Shown here piece after piece: positions 1-13,125 of a stretch of 64,000 bases of DNA. Position 1 is the first letter of the stretch, and each line of letters starts with the position of its first letter. Below the pieces are notes generated by a model. That model was not told the origin of the DNA. It searched no databases and saw only the letters and a list, made by a program, of their open reading frames with translations. A program made the position numbers and the translations under genes. The stretch spans positions 21,275,702-21,339,701 of the forward strand of contig OU342816.1 in assembly GCA_910591455.2 (NCBI GenBank), written 5' to 3'. This DNA is from Pholis gunnellus. Lineage: Eukaryota; Chordata; Actinopteri; Perciformes; Pholidae.

Positions 1-627
1 GGTGACTTTTTAGCCACTAAAACTCCAAAAGAGTTGCACAACAGACAGAGCATTGAAATGATTCGCTGAAAAGTAAAAGGAGGACTACCTATGCATAAAT
101 GCCTTGATTAACTCTATTTTACTCTCAAACGAAAGAGAGGGACCAGCGCATATGTAGTGAAAGGATTTAAGTGGATTTACAGAGTTTTTCGCCCAGAAAA
201 CCAGCTCAAGGTACGATGCGTTTCAAATGTTTTGCTCTGTGGTTTGGTTGTGCTTGTATGTGTTCCACGGTGTAACGTTTGAATGGTTTGAAGGAGAGAA
301 ATATGGAAGATATCTGCGGATTCAGGGTGGAATTGTCATGCTTGCTAATCTATCGTTCGGCCATGATGGTCTCTTTTTTTGTGATGATATCGGCATTCAG
401 AGTGCGTAGCTCGCTGTAGCTCGCCGAATAATACGTGGTATTGTGCTAGAACTTGGAGGTTTATATATTACTTTGTGTACAATTGTGTTTTGAGTGAGTA
501 AAATGACTTTTTTGTATTGTTTCTCAGAATCTCGTCGTTAAGTAGGTATATAGCATGTGGGTAAAATTCATTATATTCATTTTGGAAAAGTGATTTATAT
601 GACGCTCTTCTTCACAAAACACTCTTG

Positions 628-647
628 CGACGCCCAATTGGGCGTCG
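628..647. repeat. Perfect 20-bp palindrome
   Basis: CGACGCCCAATTGGGCGTCG is identical to its own reverse complement with no spacer. It is GC-rich inside an A/T-rich area. No gene is nearby. Confidence 0.9.
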
Positions 648-1769
648 GGATTATAAGGTTTATAAGGTTTTAATCAGCGATTTAGAGTATTAAGTCATAA
701 TATTATAATAGCAGGAGACTGATAGCTCTGTCACCGTCTCCACATCCCCCTATAGACATCTGTCTCCAGACTCCAGGGTGCCATTGAAAAGCTTTGGGAA
801 GCAGTTGTGAGCTGCACTTTATCGGAGGTGGTGAAGTTACATTAGTGTGGACAATGGAGGGATTTCACACTACCATACAGCAGAGCAATACTGTGATGCA
901 CAGCACAGCAGACTATAGGGCAGGTCATTTTTGTTTTTAAAATATAACTTTATTCACAGTAAATTACAACTTTATTCTCGTATTTTTATGATTTTTTTTG
1001 TTCCTCAAAATTTCTTCTCAGAGAACACAGAAAGGTGGAATATATATTTAATGTGCAGAAAATGTTGACATCTTGCTGAAATCACGCCTACTAGATAACA
1101 AATGAGAAAACTGATCAACAGCAGAATAAATACTTGAAAGCAATACAGAATGCCTGAGAGCCTTACTGAATTAGTTCCATTATATTCTAATATTTGGTCA
1201 CCCTATTGAAAATTATTTTGCTTTACGAATGAAGATATTTCAACCATAAATTGGTGCATAACCAGAATGCAGGAAATATAGTGAAATACACTTTATGTGT
1301 TTTAGGTTTTTGGTTTGTGTTTTATTTGTTTGAAGTCGTATTTGATCTAATAGTTGATATTTAACATTTGTTTATTTAGTATTGATTACCAACGAGCTCT
1401 TCTTAAGACCCTCTTCATCAAAATCTTCATGCTGTTTTCAGCTAACTAGTAAAAGCCTCTCTAAATCAGTCCAATTAGTCCATTTGCTCTCATAAAACAC
1501 AGTTTGGGGAAAAAAATGAAAGAATTGCACAGACAGAGAAATTAGCCCATTACCCACAATGCCAATTTCTTAAAAACCCAAACAACATCATTGCAAAGGC
1601 TTGTCTGACTTAGAGATCAATTTAATCCGCTTCTCAGATTCCTGAAGGTTTTTCATCAATAATATCTTGCGCATATTCATGAAAACAAAGACGCCGTATA
1701 CTCACAATGTTGAAACCATGACGGATTGAAACACCCATTCTGATCCCAGATCTGGTATCGTACACGCAT

Positions 1770-1789
1770 GGGGGGGGGGGGGGGGGGGG
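1770..1789. repeat. 20-base poly(G) tract
   Basis: This is an uninterrupted run of G in unique non-coding DNA. Confidence 0.95.
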
Positions 1790-2353
1790 CTGCTGAACAG
1801 CATTTCTGCACATCCTCCAATCAAAATCTCATTTAATCTGCCCTGTTTGAGTTTGTTGGTTAAGAGGTTGACCTGCGAATGCAATGAATAACATTTGGAA
1901 GTGGGCTGTGTCACCTTGGTCAGATATTATGCATCTCGATGCCCATGCGAGAGGGGAAGATGAATAAATAAATCAGGTGTTTCTGAATATGAGAAGGATC
2001 TAATCATGGCCTTATTGTCAGGCCTGATTTACAATGCAAACACCGGGAGGAGAGGCCTTGATGGCGTTGGGTAAAATGGTGGAGGGAAGGACGTGTTGGT
2101 AATGAGATTGGGGCAGGGGAAGGAGGGGCCTTGTGTACACATTCTTTGGTCCGACTCAACACAGAAATCGGAAAACACACAGATCAGAGCACAACCCCCC
2201 ACCCCCCCAAACACTTGGGAATGGGCATGCATGCAAACAGAGGCACGTATATTAATGCACGAATGCCAACATTAAACACAGAGAGCAAAGCTTCAACCAG
2301 TGTCATCCTGAGGGCAACATCACACACACACACGTCTAGTGCACATACATCCC

Positions 2354-2390
2354 TACACACACACACACACACACACATACACACACACTC
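2354..2390. repeat. CA microsatellite
   Basis: About 17 CA units with one TA interruption at about 2378. A shorter CA run is at 2321-2332. Confidence 0.9.
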
Positions 2391-3348
2391 GAGGTGCATA
2401 CACAGCCGGAGGCGAAGGTAGTCTCACCAGTGGTCTTGGGGCTTCAAGTCCTCCCCCAGGCTAGGGCGAGCTTCACACATAGCGCAGTTAGAACTCGGTC
2501 CACACTCCCAGACCACCTCATTAACCTGAGCCAGCAGCCCTCCCTCCACCCTGCTCCCCACACTACAATTCATGCTGGTATTATTTATTCACCCGCTCTT
2601 GTTGATTGGACCCATCCCACAAGATGGATGAGGCCCGAATTTGAAGCTTGGTGGAGGACGTTTCAACATCGTTGTGGACATTGTTAAGGCCTCTACACAC
2701 CGGAGGCTTCATGAATAAACAACACGATTCAAAACTATTCATAGTGGTAATAATGTGAATTTATGACAGTTGCAACACTTTTTCAATGAAAGATTCCGAT
2801 AGATTGGGGCAGGCTGAGGACTACCAGGATCCTACTGAACCACAGCAGAGAGTGACAGTCTGTCTGGGGTAAACTGTCATATAGCCGAAGCTACTGTAAG
2901 ATATTTTATTGACTTTCCTTTTAGCAAAATGCTCTGAGTAAATTTGAGTTCCTCTGGTTAACTTAGGGTGAACAGACGTCCCAAAAATTGGGACAATTCT
3001 GAAATCTGAGCAGTTGTCTCTATTTCAAAAATGCTATACTGTTTGTCCCGGTAATCAGACTAAACCTAAAGTTTTGATTAGCTATAGCCTAATAACACAT
3101 TTAAATACTGATCATTGTGATACATTAATTAGAAACATGCACATTGTTATGTCTGTAGCCTACATGAATTATGGCTGTTGTAGTTTCTTCTCTTTTTCTT
3201 GCCGTGCACATTTTTAAACAACGCATAGTTTTGATGTTGAAAGAAAACATTTACAGAGCAAAATGACACCATCCATCGCTGACATGGAGACCGTGTAAAA
3301 AATATAATGACGAGCAAATTAATCGCACGAAAAAAGAATGATGAAGGC

Positions 3349-4324
3349 CGGTCACGGCTGTTCTCTGTCCTGGCCCCACAGTGGTGGAATGAACTCCCCA
3401 CTGACGTCAGGACAGCAGAGTCGCTGCCCATCTTTCATCAGGCTGAAAACTCACCTCTTCAAGAAGTACTACCCTGAGCCTTCCACTCAGCACCTATTGT
3501 ATTCATACTAGTTTGTTGCACCTATTGTATTCATACTAGTTTGTTGCACCTATTGTATTCATACTAGTTTGTTGCACCTATTGTATTCATACTAGTTTGT
3601 TGCACTTATTGTATTCATACTAGTTTGTTGCACCTATTGTATTCATACTAGTTTGTTGCACTTATTGTATTCATACTAGTTTGTTGCACTTATTGTATTC
3701 ATACTAGTTTGTTGCACTTATTGTATTCGTATTAGTTTGTTGCACTTATTGTATTCGTATTAGTTTGTTGCACTTATTGTATTCATACTAGTTTGTTGCA
3801 CTTATTGTATTCATACTAGTTTGTTGCACTTATTGTATTCGTATTAGTTTGTTGCACTTATTGTATTCATACTAGTTTGTTGCACTTATTGTATTCATAC
3901 TAGTTTGTTGCACTTATTGTATTCATACTAGTTTGTTGCACTTATTGTATTCATACTAGTTTGTTGCACTAATTGTATTCATACTAGTTTGTTGCACTTA
4001 TTGTATTCATACTAGTTTGTTGCACTTATTGTATTCATACTAGTTTGTTGCACTTATTGTATTCGTATTAGTTTGTTGCACTTATTGTATTCATACTAGT
4101 TTGTTGCACTTATTGTATTCGTATTAGTTTGTTGCACTTATTGTATTAGTTCGTTTCTGTACGTTTTCTCTGGTTTATGCTCTTAGATGCTTGTTTAAAA
4201 AAGGAGATGCACTTATGACTTCTGGTGACTAGTAGTTATCTTGATCCAGCGTTGAATACACTTATTGTAAGTCGCTTTGGATAAAAGCGTCTGCTAAATG
4301 ACTGTAATGTAATGTAAAGTAATG
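3349..4324 (+). mobile_element. L2-type LINE 3' end, interrupted by minisatellite
   Basis: Positions 3352-3475 translate as the recognisable C-terminus of a fish L2/CR1-group reverse-transcriptase ORF (FSVLAPQWWNELP..VRTAESLPIF, then after a one-base shift RLKTHLFKKYY). After a tandem repeat block the element ends at 4262-4324 with the tail found on countless teleost L2 copies and related SINEs: GTCGCTTTGGATAAAAGCG, then CTGCTAAATG and short ATGTA-type repeats. The copy is 5'-truncated, frameshifted and inactive. Truncation fits target-primed reverse transcription. Confidence 0.8.
3491..4150 (+). repeat. 28-bp minisatellite, 23.5 copies
   Basis: The unit begins CACYTATTGTATTCATAC and closes with TAGTTTGTTG, exactly 28 bases. 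Twenty-three full copies span 3491-4134 and a partial copy runs to about 4150. Two substitutions travel together (CATAC versus CGTAT, in five units), and CACCT units are confined to the first six copies. The array sits in the 3' untranslated part of the LINE, and CACTTATTGTA also occurs once in the LINE tail at about 4259, so the array probably arose from LINE sequence. Confidence 0.95.
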
Positions 4325-5784
4325 CCAAGGAGAAATGTTTGCACGTGATTTCTTCTGTGTTCTGGAAGGGTCTCAGTGTTACCGTATCGCTAATACTGCA
4401 GCTAGGGTCTGTTGAAATAAAAACACACAAAGCAGAAGTGAGTTCTCCTGTGGTCACCACTCTGCTGAGCATGTTCCCATTTAGATGTAAATCAAGTCAC
4501 AAAGAGCAGAGAGACACTCAGCTGGAAACACCTAACATAACGTTGTGCTGCATTCAGTTCAGAATGAACCTCCACAAACCCTCCGCTGAGTTGGTCGTAG
4601 AGCGAGAGGAGAAATGTATCAAATGATCACAAGCTAGACTCAGCGATAAACAAATTGGAATGCTCCGAATTTGTTACGGTCTCACAAGGTTAAATCTGCA
4701 CAAGGTAACTTCACACTTCAGCAGCTCAGTGGGGGAAACTTGGTGATTTAAAAAAAAAATTATAATACACTGCGTCATCATTGTCAACATGATGCGTAAC
4801 ATGCGTTTTCCTCTTCTCACTGACTTCTCACTCAAAGGTTTCCTCTGACTCGTCCTTATCAATTTCCAATGACATTTTTATGCTTGAATTTAAATCTATA
4901 ACCTTTCCAGATTATTCTTTCACGCTGAACTTCTTAATGAACGCCCTTCACATATTCAAATATGCCCAACAGCCATAATGAAGACACAGGGAATTCCCCC
5001 GGGTATGGCAGTTTGCGAGATTCATTGCCTTCTCTCTAACTGCTGACAATGTGCTCCAATCTGACTGCAATTCTTGTTTTCTTTGTATTTATGCAAATGT
5101 TTGTTTGGATATTACGGATTCCGGTTTGATTGTGTCCCTTCCTGCTTTTAAAAATGAGATTAGAGTCTCAAGTAAACTGGATAGTGGTAAAACTACAGTA
5201 CAGTGGAACATTTTTGTAATTCTCCAAGGACAAGTGGTTTGCATGCAAATAACCTTATTAGCATAGCTAAAAGCCCCTTCTCTTAATGAGGTGAGGTTTT
5301 TTTCTGAGGAGGCTAAACATATAAGACAAAGATGAAAAGAATATTCAGGCTGCAGGTAAATGATTGCACCATCTTTAATCATTTGTATCAAGAGGTGCCT
5401 GATTTTCAACCTCTTATTTTTACTTCACTAAAAAAAGTAAGAAAGCAAAGCAACAATATTCATATTCATGTGTCTATTCTATTCACGCTTCTTCAATTAA
5501 AATGCAGAACAAATCACCTTCAAAACCAAAAATGTTGTTAATATAATGATGATTCATTTTCCTTGTTTTCCTCTTTTAAAAGACATTTAAATATTGACCC
5601 ATACAACTTAGCATTGAGTTAAGAGTATGACTAAAAGTGGTTTTCTTTTCATTGTGCCACTGCAATAAGGAATGTTTTAACAATCATTCAAAACATTAGT
5701 ACAAGATAAAATGCTTAAGATTGTTTTTCATTGTGTTCTAATGGTCCAATACCCATAATTCATATCATGGGTAAGTACTTTGCA
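4325..5784. other. Non-coding, nothing recognised
   Basis: A/T-rich sequence without coding bias, repeat structure or RNA-gene signature. Confidence 0.6.
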
Positions 5785-6260
5785 AGGCAGCTGGAATCTG
5801 GTGATGTCACAAGATCACATGAGAATCTCTGGATCAAAAAGCGCTGGTGTTCGGTAAGCCAGAGCACGGACCAATCAGCGTCCTGTGAGGAGCTACTGGC
5901 AGCTATGGGCGGGGCTTAGGTATGTGCAGACGAAAAGGAGAGGCTACTGTTTGTTCAAAACAACAATGGCGGCTCCTAAAGAGGTTAGTGTAGATGCTGC
6001 GATAGCATCAGTTATATCAACTGGAGACAATTTCTTCATATAAAGAAGAGCAAAAAATGACACTGAAGGCTATTCTCAGTGAAAAAGATGTTTTAGTTCT
6101 TCTCCCTTACTTGCTTCGCTAAGAGTTTGATTGACAGATGGTTCATCCAATCACCTGCCACTTATTTTTTTGAATGTGTCTGCCCTTTTCCAAACCGCTT
6201 CGAGTGACTGCTTCTCGGATGGTTCTGTGTAACAAACCATCTGACGGGTCAGGTTAGGTA
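5785..6260 (+). pseudogene. Decayed RecQ-like helicase N-terminal fragment in a repeat
   Basis: After an in-frame start at 5966 (MAAPKEVSVDAA) the frame breaks. In the next frame 6034-6109 reads SSYKEEQKMTLKAILSEKD then VLVLLP, the pattern of RecQ helicase motif 0 leading into motif I. The following TCFAKSLID needs another one-base shift and has lost the glycines expected in the Walker A loop (TGFGKS). Stops and shifts show it is dead. The leader, with a CCAAT box (5871-5875) and GGGCGGGGC, looks like the promoter that travels with this sequence. Such helicase fragments recur in teleost genomes; I identify it from motif pattern and memory only. Confidence 0.55.
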
Positions 6261-7752
6261 AGTAGTGTCAGTTACATATTCCAAGCTACATCCTAATAGA
6301 TATGGCAGAGGCATTGGATTGGATAACAAGATGTGACTACACCTGTGTATTAGATATAGTACTGCATATCAGATAGATATTAAATCCACGCATACAAGAT
6401 TGATCATATGATTGATTCCTGTGTCACATGATTAGCACAATAATCAATCAATCTCCTTAGTCAGAACAGTGATATATTTTACTGTAAAGTTCAAATGCCA
6501 CAAAGTCCCAGTGAGCACTCATTAATGTGGAACCAGCTTCTCATTGGCCTCAGCTCAAACATGCCAGCATGGAGGTTTGTGTCCTCCCAGCAGGCTGCGG
6601 CACGCTCCTCAATCCTCCGACTTAGAAAATAAGAACAAGAACATGGACATGCTCCACCACATACACAACACGTGGCGAACATGGCCACCAAATGCTTGTC
6701 GGACCTGCTTCAGTGAACTAATTTTTGTTCCCACTCTTCCAGATTTACACAAACTGGCGCTGCATCATTTCCTAGAACAAACACATACACTCACGCAGGC
6801 GCATGAACACACGCACAGACACACACTCCTGGGAAGCTGGTGGGTGGAGCACGCCAACATTGCGCTCCCCTCCACCAACAAAAATAGCACTGCAACACGT
6901 CTGTATGGTCCAAAAGACTCAGAGAACCACACACGAGATGATGTCTAGTAGAGCGTGGATCTCAAGCCATATTTGTCTTGCTGTCGACTAATCTAATGAA
7001 AAGACGCAAACCAGCAGCGAATGTCTGTGATGAACGAGAGCACTGCAGTTTATTTTGACTCAATCTCCCATACACCTTTCTGCTGCCGTAGATACTCACT
7101 AGCACATCTAATCAGCAGCTAAATAGCTCCAGCAAATGCACTATTTACTCCTACCGCTTTCCCACTGGACAAGACGCCCACTAATATCTGGCTTTTGTCT
7201 TGATTGGGTAAGGTTATGGCTGGCATTCATTCTCGGGAGGAATGACTCTGCAGTAGTCAGGTATTTATCAGCTCCAGCTCTGATTGGCAGTGATGGAAAC
7301 ATGACACCTGGTTGGACGCACACATTTTCTTCCCTTTTCTGGTGCAATTAACGTACAAAACATGCAATTAATATGCTCTCCTCAAATGCACCAGACTCCA
7401 TTCAAACTCAACAGAAACAAAATAAAATCTTTTTCAGTCTTTCCACTGCTCCAAAATCACCAGCTTTGGTTTGAGAAATTTAAAAAGAGAGACTGAATAA
7501 GTAACAGATATGAAAAAAAGAAGTAACCACTGTTACATTTGTACTGTTTACTGCACATCCCTGACATTGAACAAACCAGGGGAAAAAACGGACTCTACTG
7601 CTGGTCCACTGGCATTGGGAAAGGAGTCTATTGCCTATTTTTAGCCTGGTTTCCCGTGTTTAAAAAAACCTGCAGACACTCACTCATTTTGGTGGAAAAG
7701 GGGTGTTTGAGGAGTTTGCTAAAAACTACACCTGACCAGTTTCTCAGTAGGA
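6261..7752. other. Non-coding, nothing recognised
   Basis: It contains only an imperfect CA/CACG stretch around 6780-6830. The 134-codon frame here runs through that stretch and shows no domain. Confidence 0.6.
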
Positions 7753-8200
7753 ACCATAGACTGTGTATAAGAAGTGGACGTAGTCATCGTGCTTCACCCA
7801 TTGGTTTTGGAGACTGTCGTTTTGGAACCTTGTGTTTAGCATTTTCGCCATTACTAGATTGGCTTTTTGCAACCAGTGAAAGAAAGTGACAATATTTGGA
7901 CTGAGGAGGAGTGATGTAGAGATCTGTCAGTTACCCCCGCCCTAAAGCATCCCCTGCTTTATGGTCTGTTTGACTCTAAATGGACCATAATTTACTAAAT
8001 GAACATCATGCTGTATTGAAAAAGACTTGAAACTAGAGATTGAGACCATAAACTCATGTTTACAATGTTTACTGAGGTAATAAATCAAGAGAGAAGTAGA
8101 GTCATTTTCTCATAGACTTCTATACAACCAGAGGAGTCGCCCCCTGATGGACATTAGAGGGAATGCAGGATTAAGACACTTTTCAGACCCGGAGGTTGCC
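7753..8200 (+). repeat. Dispersed teleost repeat, family A copy 1
   Basis: It starts ACCATAGACTGTGTATAAG and ends near GACCCGGAGGTTGCC. The first 290 bp match the copy at 12926 in the same orientation, including AATAAGAAGTGGAC-like, TTCACCCAT, CGCCATnn and CATAATTTACTAAATGAAC blocks. The second half (TTCTATACAACCAGAGGAGTCGCCCCCTG) is a part I recall as common in percomorph genomes. No coding capacity. Confidence 0.7.
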
Positions 8201-8309
8201 TCTAGGAATGCTGGTCTTGGGATGTCAGAAAGAACTGAGAGATGGACTGACACATTATTGGTGTTGGTCTTCACTCAATTGTTTACAATAAGAGAATGTT
8301 AAATATTGC

Positions 8310-8560
8310 CAGCCTTTAGCGTGATTTATGCTTGATGCATCCGCGAGGATCGTGAGTGTTCGTGCAGCCAAAGTGACGTCACGCCATCAGACCCGGCCCT
8401 TCACAGGGTTTCCGTGTGGCAGGTTTTTTGCACGTCTGTGTACATCCAATATTTTCTAACTACACGGACGGGTGGAGAAAATTAAACTTTGAGGACCTTT
8501 CGAGAATGTCGGTTTGGGAGAGAAACTCCATGCGTAGTAAAACAGATCCAAACGTTTCCT
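8310..8560. repeat. Possible interspersed repeat, CpG-rich
   Basis: TTTATGCTTGATGCATCCGC followed by GTGACGTCACGCC and an aborted CpG-rich block resembles a repeated fish sequence I associate with PIF/Harbinger-type MITEs. Ends and duplications are not visible, and the family name is a guess. Confidence 0.3.
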
Positions 8561-8954
8561 CGTCATGATTCCCCGTCAGCTCACGTCTGTGCCGACCGCC
8601 CTTGCAGAAAGTATAACCGAGGTTTTATCCTTCAAGGTTGGAGGGAATGGTAGGTCACATGAGTCGACCTGACAGGTCTCCTCCACATCCTCCAGAGGAT
8701 AAGAGACATTTTCATCAGCACATTCAGGATGTACGGCTTCATTAATTATGTCTTGATTAATGTCACCGGTCCTTTCTGCTGAAATCAAAGATGAAGATTA
8801 GGACCACGGTAGATAAGTGAACTGATGTTTTATTGAAGACATCCTGTTTTCTCTGCCAAAGACATTCACGGATGTTTAGTATGAAACATACACAAGTACT
8901 CCCAAATGTACCTTGTAATCCATTCAGCTGTCAATGTCTAGGCATTTTGATGTC

Positions 8955-9072
<118 letters not shown>

Positions 9073-10004
9073 AGGAGCATTTCCTCTGCTAAGCTGATAA
9101 CCATCAGAACACTGAAGGCAGAAAAATTCGAGCTGAAATTGGAACGGCCGAGTTCACGGAGAGGAAATATAATCTACAAGAGTTTCCCGCTGCATCCTTT
9201 CCAGACACTTTGCTCTGCTTGGCGCGTCCCCCCCACCGCCCTCCTCTTCCTCCACTGTCATGTTGGCTGGCACATACATTGTGCAGTTTATCTGCTGTTG
9301 CATCTGCGAGGTTTCTCTTTTTGAAAAGATATCTCCTTATCACAGTGAGTGAGTGCCATCCATGTCAACTTTAGCTTCTGGTGACATGACTGACACAGGA
9401 TGCAGGGTGGCTTATTCACTTTAAGATTTACCTCTACAGAATGAATGATACAGTCTGGTGTGTGTACACAGTGCACGCTTTAATGCAAAGAGTTGACAAC
9501 TCAAACTCGAAAAAGTATTTAACTAAAAGTGATATGAGAAACAGCAATTCAACTGTTCCTTGCTGAATACACCACTGTGTCAGAGAGGTGTTGGTTACTT
9601 TTACAGCAGTAGTTGTGGTGTTGTATCAGTGCGTGCACACTGAACAGTGCCTACAGTAGCTTGTTTAATTAACTAAATGTTTCTCACATCTGTCTCACTG
9701 TGTTGAAAATATCACATTTGCATACTTGCTATAGCCAAATTCTTAACGGATGAAACCTTTTTCTTTTTGTCTGCTTCTATATTCCGTGCTCATTCCATGC
9801 CTGTTCTCTGAAGCTTAGACAAAGATTGTAATGTTTGTCCTGAGGGTGGCGCCACATATTCAGCTCATCGGCTAAGCTCTTTGGCCAACCCTGTCTCCTA
9901 GAAATGACATTAACTAATTTGTTTTGCCCAATACATTTTGATGGAAATGTATCTGCTGGCTGGTTTACGTTTGGCAATGTTTGTGTGAGTGAAGGCAGTG
10001 CTAG

Positions 10005-10330
10005 GTTTCAGTAAGGAAGTGTGGATGGAACGGTCAGCGTTCAAAGCGCAGGACTTTGTTTGCATCCTAAGTGTGGTTAAGTGCTGGTTAACACAAGCAC
10101 TTAAGTTAAGATTTGGGGAAGATCGTGGTTTTGGTTAAATGCAAATCAAGTAAACATGTTGTTTATTGAGCTGTAAGTAATTTTAGTTTTTTTTAATATA
10201 ATATAGCAAGACTGCCATATTTCCCCAACCTAATCCAAAGTGCTTGTGTTTCCTAAACAAAAATGATGAGTGACGAAACCCAAGCATGAAAACATAATCA
10301 TGCTTCTGATGTTGGATACTGTGTCGTCAG
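10005..10330. repeat. Possible dispersed repeat (TTAGGTTTAGG-type)
   Basis: The stretch with AAGATTTGGGGAAGATCGTGG and GGTTAAATG is similar in style to 13270-13335 (AGTTAGGTTTAGG, AAAAGATCGTTGTTTGG). Both resemble a common low-information teleost repeat. The relationship is weak. Confidence 0.3.
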
Positions 10331-11530
10331 AGGAGATATTGTAGGGAAAATAAACAGTCAGTGAACTACCTGCTGATTCCTTTTTGTGACTTGTCATGTA
10401 CGCTCATTAGAAACGCTAATATGTTGCTAAAAAATGTCCCTCGAAAGCTATTTGCTGTTGCAAATTAGAAGTAAAAAATGTTTCTAGGAGACAAGGTTGC
10501 TATGTTTGCTTAACTTCAACCAATGTGTCAACTCAGCTGTACTTTGAGCTGATTAAGGTTTACACGTCAACCGTAACCTCATAAAGACGCTAGCATTTAG
10601 CATGTCAAATGTAGCATCTTTGCTTATTCGCATGATAACAGTGGCATGCAAGCAAACCAATCCAGTATTCCAGAAAATCCCTTTAGAGTTGAGATGGTCT
10701 TTATATCCAAATCATAGGCTTGCAAGTATAAATAGGACGAATGTTACCATGGGAACACAGCTAATGCACAACATGTTAAAGAGTCAGTGGGTTCAGGTGT
10801 ACGTATGTCTCAGGAAAAGAAAGATAATATTAGAGGATGCCACATTTACTGTAGGTTTTATACTTTACATAACAGGAGCTTGCTGTGAAACTGTGAATTC
10901 AGCTTGGGTTGGAGGTATGAAATGAACACACTCCTCATGATGAGTTGCTCATTTACTTTTAAGAGACTAACTATAGCTAGAAGTAAGGGGTCCAACTGAA
11001 AATTTCCGTTTTCAAACGTTGACCGATTTTCATCCACCAAAACTGGCTGCAATTCCCATATATAGAATTGTTTTCATTTGATTTACACAGTTACAAACAG
11101 GAACATGATGTCTGGGATCCGTCTTTTTAATTGACACAGGGGGTTGGACATGTCTCTGCTCCTGAGCAGTGTTACAGGCAGCACGTCCCCCCGGGCTGCA
11201 CGGCTGATGTTTGAGGTTTGAGGTGGAATTCTCCTTAACTCTAGTGTAGGTGTGAATATGCTGATAATTGGAAATGTTCTACCAAACTGAAAGTCAAATA
11301 TCACTTTAAATGGACCCAGGAGCCTGCAGAAGGCCCTGTTGCACTACCACCCACCACCACCACCACCTCCCCTCACAACCACCAATACACACACTACACT
11401 CCCTCACAATGAGATCAGCAGAAGGGAATATTTGAGGAGAGTGGTGGGGGATTAATGAGAAGGGGATTAGCAGGTGGGTGGCTCTCTCTCTATGTGTCTA
11501 TGCGTGCTTGTGCATGTCTGTCTGTATGTC

Positions 11531-11555
11531 TGTGTGTGTGTGTGTGTGTGTGTGT
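11531..11555. repeat. TG microsatellite
   Basis: Twelve TG units after an imperfect TGTC/TGTA region from about 11490. Confidence 0.9.
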
Positions 11556-12925
11556 CGGCAGTGTTAGCCACTTGAGTGTCAGCAGATATCTGGTTGGGGA
11601 GGGCAGGGTGGTGAGTTTGTCTTGGAGGGACAAGGCAGGCGGGCAGAGAGCCGCTGCAGGCCAGACAGAAGCAGAGGATGACTGGGCAGACTGGCATGTA
11701 CGACAAGTCTGCATCGGGGAGCCCAGCCAGGGTGGTGACGGATCAGACTCTGTGCATGCAAAGCAGGGAGTGAAGAGAAGACATCTGGCAACTTGGTTTG
11801 GTGGCGGTATTGCTATGTTACAAGCAGCAAAACTGTCCAACGTCAAATGGAAGGATTCATTTGTATTTTATTCAACACACTAACCCTGTTTAGAGTATGT
11901 CACAAGCTGTTTAAATACCATCAAAACTAATCTAGACTGCTTCATTGTAAATGTTGAATAGTTTATACTGTGATCTCAGATGTATATGTTGAACTTTAGC
12001 TGCCAAATTGCACTCAATGTCAGGCTTCATTATGAGATCACGAAGAAAAAATAAATCATGTGCAGCAATAGTCGAGCTTCATCCTGCACTGAGACAACGT
12101 CTGAGTATCAAACCTCAAACTATCCACAGCTCCTTGTTTCTATTAACTTTTAGCCTGTTAGTTAACATTTTTGGCCAATCTGCATCATCGAAAGTCCTGC
12201 TGCTTTGGCTGCTAGCGGTTCCTGTTCGACAACAATCCCCTGGATCACTCTGATACTGAGGAAAAACTCTGAATCTGATGATTATTAAGAGATACGATCA
12301 GATAACATGAGCTTGCTGTAAAAGTGCAGTGGAACCAAATCTGAAGCCATGTAGAAAAGAAGTCGGGCAGAGGGGAACAAGCAGAAAATGAAGTGGCGCT
12401 GGAGTGAAATGTGAATAGAGGGGATGGGTCAACGAATGGCAACGGAGCAAAGTGTGGTTTCAGTGGTACTGAGCAACTTAGAAGAGTATCATACTGGATT
12501 AATGCATGACATAAAATAAGGTTGCTGCTGCATGATATTTATCATTATTCTACAACTTCAGGTCAGTGGCTGGATAGTTTTAAAATGCATTTGGCTCCAG
12601 AGGACGGTATGTGGGGATAGCCTTACGCTCGTAGTGTCAACTGCCCAGAGTGTGGAAAAAACAACAGTACGCATGTCCAAGGCCTTAGGCTATGAGAGCG
12701 GATGGCACAAATCTGATGCCATGTGGGGCTGATGCTCTGCTGCAATCTGATTGGATATTTGCCAAATGCCGTGGTCGCCATTTGCTTGTAGTTGACATGA
12801 GTTAGTATGTCTTTTAAAGAAGATAGTTACTGTAGTTATCATGAACAGTGTTGATTATCTTCTAACCCACAAAAGTGAAAGACTTTCTTTTGAAGAACGA
12901 CTTGAGATTAACCACTTAAGTGCCA

Positions 12926-13125
12926 ACCATAGAATGTCAATAAGAAGTGGACTCTTCACCCATCGGTTGTGGACTGCTGTTTGGAAAATTCAAGTTTAGC
13001 ATTTAGGCAGTCGCCATCTTGGTTTTTGGCTGTCGCCATCTTGTTTTATTACATCCAGAAGCGAAACTGCTTTTTGGTCTATTTAACTCTAAATGGGACC
13101 ATAATTTACTAAATGAACGTATCGT
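12926..13125 (+). repeat. Dispersed teleost repeat, family A copy 2 (truncated)
   Basis: This is a shorter, diverged copy of the repeat at 7753. Shared blocks include AACCATAGA, ATAAGAAGTGGAC, CTTCACCCAT and ACCATAATTTACTAAATGAA. It has an internal near-duplicate GTCGCCATCTTG (about 13010 and 13034) and lacks the 3' half of copy 1. Confidence 0.7.

Larger units (their letters stand above)
1..3348. other. Non-coding, no gene seen
   Basis: Unique A/T-rich sequence holding the palindrome at 628, the G run at 1770 and the CA array at 2354. The open frames present are short and uninterpretable. Confidence 0.6.
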
